The notes under the pieces: generated by a model
What the model was told of the DNA's origin: nothing
Seen by the model: only the letters and a program-made list of their open reading frames with translations
Database searches by the model: none
Assembly (NCBI GenBank): GCA_964194585.1
Contig: CAXMNG010000145.1
Coordinates: 1-19,263, forward strand
Source: JAABYT01 sp964194585
GTDB lineage: Bacteria; Pseudomonadota; Gammaproteobacteria; HK1
Length of the DNA: 19,263 nucleotides
Direction of reading: 5' to 3'
Position numbers and translations under genes: made by a program
Part shown: positions 15,440-19,263 of the stretch, piece after piece
How positions within the stretch are numbered: position 1 is the first letter of the stretch
Layout of the letters: each line of letters begins with the position of its first letter

Positions 15440-16606
15440 CTAGTACGACTTCGGCAGGCCCAGCACCCGCTCGGCGATGTAGCACAGAATCAGCTGCGGG
15501 CTGACCGGCGCGATGCGCGGAATCAGCACCTCCCGCCAGAGCCGCTCCACATGGAACTCCCGGGCATAGCCCATGCCGCCGTGGGTCATGACCGCGCGTT
15601 CGCAGGCCTTGTATGCGGCCTCGGCACCCAGGTACTTGGCGCTGTTGGCCTCGGCACCGCAGGCCTGGCCGCTATCGTAGGCCCAGGCGGCGCGCATGCA
15701 GGCGAGCCATGCCGCCTCCAGCGCCATCCAACTGTCGGCCAACGGATGCTGGATCCCCTGGTTCTGACCGATGGGCCTGCCGAAGACGACGCGATCCTGC
15801 GCATAGCGGCTGGCGAGCTCGATGGCCCTCTGTCCGATGCCAACGGCTTCAGCGCCCACCAGGACGCGCTCCGGATTGAGCCCGTGAAGCAGATACTGGA
15901 AGCCCTTGCCCTCCTCGCCGATACGATCGTCGCGGGGAACCGGCAGACCGTCGATGAAGACTTCATTGGAATCCACCGCCGCGCGGCCCATTTTCTCGAT
16001 TTCCCGCACCTCCACGTAGTCGCGGTCGAGATCCGTATAAAAGAGCGACAAACCCCGCGTATGACCCGCGCACTCGTCATGGGGAGAGGTGCGGGCCAGC
16101 AACAGAATCTTGTCGGCACGGCCCGCAGTGCTGGTCCAGATCTTCTTGCCGTTGATGACATAGCCCTTGCCGGACTTCTCGGCCATGGTGCGGATGCTGC
16201 CGGTGTCCAGCCCGGCATCCGGCTCCGTGACACCGAAGCAGACCGAGGTATGCCCGGCGATGACGTCAGGGAGCCAGCGTTGCTTCTGCTCTTGGGTGCC
16301 GAAGACGACGATGGGGTGCGGTCCGAACAGATTGATGTGGACGGTGGAAGCGGCGCTCATGGCGCCCGCGGACCTGGCGATGGTGTGCATCATGATGGCG
16401 GCCTCGGTGATGCCGAGGCCCGAGCCACCGAACTCCTCCGGCATGGCGATGCCGAGCCAGCCACCTTCGATGAGTGCCGCCCGGAAGGCGTCGGGAAAGC
16501 TCCCGGAGCGATCGCGCTCGAGCCAGTAATCGTCGTCGTAGGCCGCGCAGATCCGGCCCACGGCTTCGCGGATGGCTATTTGTTCGTCGCTCAGGGAAAA
16601 ATCCAT
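15440..16606 (-). CDS. Acyl-CoA dehydrogenase with helix-G catalytic glutamate
   Basis: A 388-residue acyl-CoA dehydrogenase. The FAD/substrate signature C-F-G-V-T-E-P-D-A-G-L-D is at 123-134, and the C-terminal T-H-G-G-M-G-Y motif is at 341-347. At the place where the other dehydrogenase in this window has its catalytic Glu (R-I-Y-E-G-T), this protein reads R-I-A-P-V-S. A glutamate, Glu246, is present instead in G-L-N-P-E-R-V-L, matching the base position used by isovaleryl- and long-chain acyl-CoA dehydrogenases. Branched or long substrates are therefore possible (inference). The ATG at 16606 has GAGAAG about eight bases upstream. It is the first gene of the 16606-10902 operon, divergent from the TRAP transporter genes. 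Confidence 0.92.
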   Translation of the reverse strand: MDFSLSDEQIAIREAVGRICAAYDDDYWLERDRSGSFPDAFRAALIEGGWLGIAMPEEFGGSGLGITEAAIMMHTIARSAGAMSAASTVHINLFGPHPIVVFGTQEQKQRWLPDVIAGHTSVCFGVTEPDAGLDTGSIRTMAEKSGKGYVINGKKIWTSTAGRADKILLLARTSPHDECAGHTRGLSLFYTDLDRDYVEVREIEKMGRAAVDSNEVFIDGLPVPRDDRIGEEGKGFQYLLHGLNPERVLVGAEAVGIGQRAIELASRYAQDRVVFGRPIGQNQGIQHPLADSWMALEAAWLACMRAAWAYDSGQACGAEANSAKYLGAEAAYKACERAVMTHGGMGYAREFHVERLWREVLIPRIAPVSPQLILCYIAERVLGLPKSY

Positions 16607-16685
16607 AGTTCAGCTTCTCTCGTCAACTTTCCGCTCGTTGCCCGAAGCGTTCGTTCAATACTACGGGAATTGCGACCAATGGTGT

Positions 16686-16714
16686 TTGATGCCCGATGGT
16701 CGAGGGGTTACAGT
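16686..16714 (+). promoter_or_regulatory. Candidate sigma70 promoter for the TRAP operon
   Basis: TTGATG (16686-16691) and TACAGT (16709-16714) are separated by exactly 17 bases and match four of six consensus positions each. The repeat half-site ATGCCCGATG overlaps the -35 box. This is a visual match only. Confidence 0.35.
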
Positions 16715-16783
16715 CCCCCCACTAATGACCAGGAAGGCAGGCCATTCGGCATCATCGGGCATGGAATAACGAGCCCGGGGGTT

Positions 16784-16803
16784 CATCGGTCACTGGACCG
16801 ATG
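16784..16803. promoter_or_regulatory. 20-bp palindromic operator candidate upstream of dctP
   Basis: CATCGGTC (16784-16791) and GACCGATG (16796-16803) are perfect inverted repeats around a four-base ACTG spacer, ending 29 bases before the dctP start codon. The size suits a TetR/GntR-type dimer site, or a leader hairpin in the mRNA. Confidence 0.45.
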
Positions 16804-16832
16804 CCAGAAGCACCCGTTTCAGGAGGAGAATA

Positions 16833-17888
16833 ATGTACAAGATATTAAGCGTACTGATCGGCTTGTCGGTGGCCGTGCTCGCCCTCGGCGTAGCAGGCAC
16901 CAGCCCGGCGCTGGCCCAGGAAGTCCAGGGACCGAAGGTCAATTGGAAGTACAACGTCTGGGGTAAGCGGCGCGCCTTTACCGAGGGTGTGGAGACGGTG
17001 GCGCAAATCGTCTCGGACAAGACCGGCGGAAACTTCACCATCAAAATCTACTACGGCGATCAGCTGGGTGGCAAGAAGCAGAACCTCGACAATCTGAAAG
17101 CCGGCGTATTCGCAATGGCACAGGTTTGCTCGTCCTATCACCCGGGCAAGAATACCGCGCTGACGGTTCTGAACCTGCCGTTCCTCCCCATCAAGAATCC
17201 CGATGTCCAGGCGGAAGTTCACGAGGCCGTGTACCAGCACCCAATCGTGAAAAAGGAGTTGGCGGACAAGTGGGATTCCTTTGCCCTCATGTCCTCGCTG
17301 CTGCCCCAGTACGAGTTCCTCGGTAAGGGGAATCCGCCGAAATCCCTGGACGGTTTCAAGGGCATGTCGGTGAGGGCGCTCGGTGGTCTCGGCGATGCCA
17401 TGGAAAAGCTCGGCGCACGCAAGAACACGGTGACGGCCACCGAGGTCTACACGGCCATCGACCGGGGTACCGTGAATGCGGTGTCGTTCCCCTTCACCTA
17501 CGCTCACGTCGCCTACAAGATCGACGAGGTGGCGAGCTGGTTCACCACCAATCTGTCTCCAGGCACGGTAGATTGCCCGACGATGATCAGTCTCGGCTCG
17601 TGGAACAAGTTGCCGAAGCAATATCAGGCGTTGATGCTCGAGGCCAAGAAACCCGCCTATGAAGCCCTGAAGGCGGCGTACAAGAAGGCGGACGAGAAGA
17701 ATCTCCCGATGTTCATCGCCAAGATGGAAGCCATCGAGTACAGCGATGAGCAGCTCGGGAAATTCCGCGAGGTGGGCGGCGCGCCCGTCTGGCAGGATTG
17801 GGTCAACAAGCACAAGGGTGATTTCGACGCCCAGGGCCTGCTCGATCACGTCATGACGACGGCGACCCGCGCCAACCAGAACCAGTAG
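16833..17888 (+). CDS. dctP: TRAP transporter solute-binding protein (DctP family)
   Basis: A 351-residue periplasmic substrate-binding protein of a TRAP transporter. It has a signal peptide: a short basic start, a hydrophobic stretch at about 5-21, and an S-P-A-L-A motif with cleavage expected after Ala28. Family features include Y-Y-G-D-Q-L-G-G near 73-80, N-L-P-F-L at 114-118, and the carboxylate-binding arginine Arg181 in M-S-V-R-A-L-G-G. The V-N-A-V-S-F-P segment near the hinge is also typical. The ATG at 16833 follows AGGAGGAG with five bases between, the strongest ribosome binding site in the window. It binds an organic acid anion in the periplasm and hands it to the dctQM membrane proteins. 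A hairpin after the stop may favour higher dctP expression. The ligand is unknown, probably the acid processed by the divergent acyl-CoA operon. Confidence 0.93.
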   Translation: MYKILSVLIGLSVAVLALGVAGTSPALAQEVQGPKVNWKYNVWGKRRAFTEGVETVAQIVSDKTGGNFTIKIYYGDQLGGKKQNLDNLKAGVFAMAQVCSSYHPGKNTALTVLNLPFLPIKNPDVQAEVHEAVYQHPIVKKELADKWDSFALMSSLLPQYEFLGKGNPPKSLDGFKGMSVRALGGLGDAMEKLGARKNTVTATEVYTAIDRGTVNAVSFPFTYAHVAYKIDEVASWFTTNLSPGTVDCPTMISLGSWNKLPKQYQALMLEAKKPAYEALKAAYKKADEKNLPMFIAKMEAIEYSDEQLGKFREVGGAPVWQDWVNKHKGDFDAQGLLDHVMTTATRANQNQ

Positions 17889-17902
17889 CCAGATCGCGAC
17901 TC

Positions 17903-17929
17903 GTGCCGGGTCCACTAGGGGCCCGGCAC
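17903..17929 (+). terminator. dctP-dctQ intergenic hairpin (attenuator or mRNA-stabilising)
   Basis: Positions 17903-17913 pair with 17919-17929 in an 11-bp stem (one G-T wobble) with a five-base loop, followed by AATTTCTT. It begins 14 bases after the dctP stop. Such hairpins can cause partial termination or protect the upstream message, raising binding protein over membrane subunits. The T-run is weak. Confidence 0.55.
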
Positions 17930-17956
17930 AATTTCTTGCCAGGTCGAGATTTCATA

Positions 17957-18607
17957 GTGGAAGCACGCTCCGATAGTGGGCAGGCGCCATTTACCGCGGC
18001 GCTCACCAAGGCTGATCGTTGGCTCAGCCGCATCGAAGATATCTTCGACCTGGTGGCTGCGTTCTTTATCGTCTTTCTCATGATGTTCGCGGTGACCCAG
18101 GTCATCTCGCGAAAACTATTCAACTATCCCCTGTGGGGATACGTCGACATCGTCGAGATCGTCATGGTGGCCTTCGCCTTTCTCGGCATTTCCTATTGTC
18201 AGCGCCTGGGTGGGCACATACGCATGGAGCTCGTCGTGCGCCAACTGCGCGGACGGGCACTGTGGCTTTTCGAAATCCTGGGCACCGTCGTTGCGCTCGG
18301 AATCATCCTCGTGCTTCTCTGGTACGGATTTACATTCTTTCTACGCGCCTACCAGCTGGGCGACAGCACCATCGATCGCGAAATCATCCTGTGGCCGGCA
18401 AAGCTGGTGATACCTATTGCGTTCGCAGTACTGACGGCTCGATTGCTGATCCAGCTTCTCGCCTATACACGGCTCGCGCTTCATCCGGAAGCCGAGCCGG
18501 TGGCGATACCCGTCATTGAAAAATTCGAAGAGACGGCACAACACGAGATCGAAGGCGCCATCGGTAGCGCCGGCAACGATGAAGACGACAAGGGAGCGTC
18601 GCGCTAG
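17957..18607 (+). CDS. dctQ: TRAP transporter small permease (DctQ family)
   Basis: About 216 residues with four predicted membrane segments (roughly 29-50, 64-82, 103-124 and 146-168), the layout of the small TRAP membrane subunit. The I-S-R-K-L-F-N-Y-P-L-W-G-Y region after the first segment and the Y-C-Q-R-L-G-G-H-I-R-M-E motif after the second are characteristic. The C-terminal tail is acidic and soluble. The start is uncertain: an in-frame GTG at 17903 would lie inside the hairpin stem, so the GTG at 17957, just beyond it, is preferred; a TTG at 17936 is a third choice. No start has a strong ribosome binding site. The stop TAG is followed directly by the dctM ATG with no gap. It forms the membrane complex with DctM; its exact transport role in the family is unclear. 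Confidence 0.85.
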   Translation: MEARSDSGQAPFTAALTKADRWLSRIEDIFDLVAAFFIVFLMMFAVTQVISRKLFNYPLWGYVDIVEIVMVAFAFLGISYCQRLGGHIRMELVVRQLRGRALWLFEILGTVVALGIILVLLWYGFTFFLRAYQLGDSTIDREIILWPAKLVIPIAFAVLTARLLIQLLAYTRLALHPEAEPVAIPVIEKFEETAQHEIEGAIGSAGNDEDDKGASR

Positions 18608-19263
18608 ATGGACGACATCACCATCGGCTTCATCGGCACGGGGGTGCTCATCGTCCTGGTGCTGGCCGGCGTGCGGGTGGTCTATGCCACCGCGACGGTA
18701 GGATTGCTGGGCGTCGTGGCCATGATCGGCTGGGACGCGGGCGCCACGAACGTTGGCATGATTCCCCATGCCAAGGGGAGCCTGTATGCCCTGAGCGTTA
18801 TTCCGATGTTCATCCTCATTGGATTTCTCGCCTTTCACGCCGGCATGACCCAGGCGCTCTTCGATGCCGCGCGCAAATGGATTGGCTGGGTCCCCGGCGG
18901 ACTCGCCGTGGCCACGGTGTTCGCCACCGCCGGCTTCGCAGCCGTTTCCGGCGCGAGTACTGCGACGGCCGCGGTGTTCAGCCGCGTCGCCATTCCCGAG
19001 ATGCTGAAGTACGGTTACGACCCGCGCCTGGCCGCGGGCGTGGTCGCGGCCGGTGGAACGCTCGCGTCACTCATTCCGCCCAGCGCCATCCTGGTCATTT
19101 ACGCCATCATCGTCGAGGAGTCCGTGGGCAGACTGCTGGTGGCCGGATTCATACCCGGTGCCGTCTCGGCGTTGGTCTACGTGGCCATCATCATCTTTCG
19201 CGCCAAATTGCACCCCGAGCTCGGCCGGCCAATCACGGGATTCACCTGGGGTGACCGATTCCG
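18608..19263 (+). CDS. dctM: TRAP transporter large permease (DctM family), 3' end outside window
   Basis: Open from the ATG at 18608 to the right edge: 218 codons of a protein that is normally about 420-450 residues, so about half is present. Direct translation begins M-D-D-I-T-I-G-F-I-G and shows successive hydrophobic helices. It has the family motifs S-V-I-P-M-F-I-L-I-G near 63-72, A-A-V-S-G-A-S-T-A-T-A-A near 110-121, and A-S-L-I-P-P-S near 152-158. This is the channel-forming subunit that drives ion-coupled uptake of the acid delivered by DctP. The start abuts the dctQ stop with no spacer, so translation is likely coupled. The sequence shown has no frameshift or stop. Anything beyond 19263 cannot be judged. 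Confidence 0.93.
   Translation, partial: MDDITIGFIGTGVLIVLVLAGVRVVYATATVGLLGVVAMIGWDAGATNVGMIPHAKGSLYALSVIPMFILIGFLAFHAGMTQALFDAARKWIGWVPGGLAVATVFATAGFAAVSGASTATAAVFSRVAIPEMLKYGYDPRLAAGVVAAGGTLASLIPPSAILVIYAIIVEESVGRLLVAGFIPGAVSALVYVAIIIFRAKLHPELGRPITGFTWGDRF

Larger units (their letters stand above)
16607..16832. promoter_or_regulatory. Divergent control region between catabolic operon and TRAP operon
   Basis: This 226-base region has no gene and must drive both directions. It holds a candidate plus-strand promoter (16686-16714), a spaced inverted repeat ATGCCCGATG (16689-16698) / CATCGGGCAT (16753-16762), a compact 20-bp palindrome (16784-16803), and the dctP ribosome binding site AGGAGGAG (16821-16828). 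No clear minus-strand promoter could be picked. The symmetric sites suggest co-regulation by a dimeric repressor or activator, but no regulator gene lies in the window. Confidence 0.55.

Noticed and set aside
14298..15485. Minus-strand open frame (395 codons) in another frame
   Set aside because: It overlaps the CoA-transferase gene in a different frame; arginine/glycine-rich translation typical of a shifted GC-rich gene.
15551..16966. Long plus-strand open frame (471 codons)
   Set aside because: It is antisense to the acyl-CoA dehydrogenase and runs through the divergent control region into dctP in another frame; no family features.

Overview
The window is GC-rich, densely packed bacterial DNA that looks like a Pseudomonadota chromosome, probably an environmental gammaproteobacterium. 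The evidence is the PilZ protein, the TRAP transporter operon, the acyl-CoA catabolic genes, and GGGGACAG-type palindromes of the kind seen in such genomes. The taxon is an inference; no rRNA or other marker gene is present. I see no tRNA, CRISPR array, transposase, phage gene or replication origin.

Layout from left to right. (1) 63-1969, plus strand: a PilZ-domain protein and an amidase-signature hydrolase. (2) 1964-2116: a 153-bp near-perfect palindrome that touches the stop codons of two convergent genes. (3) 2116-4068, minus: a protein with two cyclic-nucleotide-binding-like domains, a rhodanese domain and a coiled coil, followed by a 480-bp non-coding gap. (4) 8649-4549, minus: a tight four-gene operon of acyl-CoA dehydrogenase, SDR, GMC oxidoreductase and a membrane-anchored NERD-like protein. 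(5) 8760-10889, plus: an ADP-forming acyl-CoA synthetase, divergent from that operon. (6) 16606-10902, minus: acyl-CoA dehydrogenase, CaiB/BaiF CoA-transferase, SDR, a second palindrome (13162-13230), MaoC-type hydratase, then an alpha/beta-hydrolase fused to a class III nucleotide cyclase. (7) 16833 to the right edge, plus: TRAP transporter genes dctP, dctQ and dctM (cut by the window), divergent from operon 6.

How the genes may work together (inference): the TRAP system imports an organic acid, the CoA-transferase activates it, the dehydrogenase desaturates it, the MaoC protein hydrates the enoyl-CoA, and the SDR oxidises the 3-hydroxyacyl-CoA. This is a beta-oxidation-like route with no thiolase in the window. 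The second operon could oxidise an alcohol (GMC, SDR) and an acyl-CoA, with the ADP-forming synthetase linking acyl-CoA and ATP. The substrate cannot be read from the sequence.

The least ordinary elements are the two related palindromes. They share 20 bases of outer arm and have different, compensated stem cores. One has grown symmetrically by tandem 21-bp units on both arms. Also notable are the hydrolase-cyclase fusion inside a catabolic operon, the cNMP/rhodanese/coiled-coil protein, and the NERD-like protein that lacks the usual nuclease motif and is translationally coupled to the GMC enzyme.
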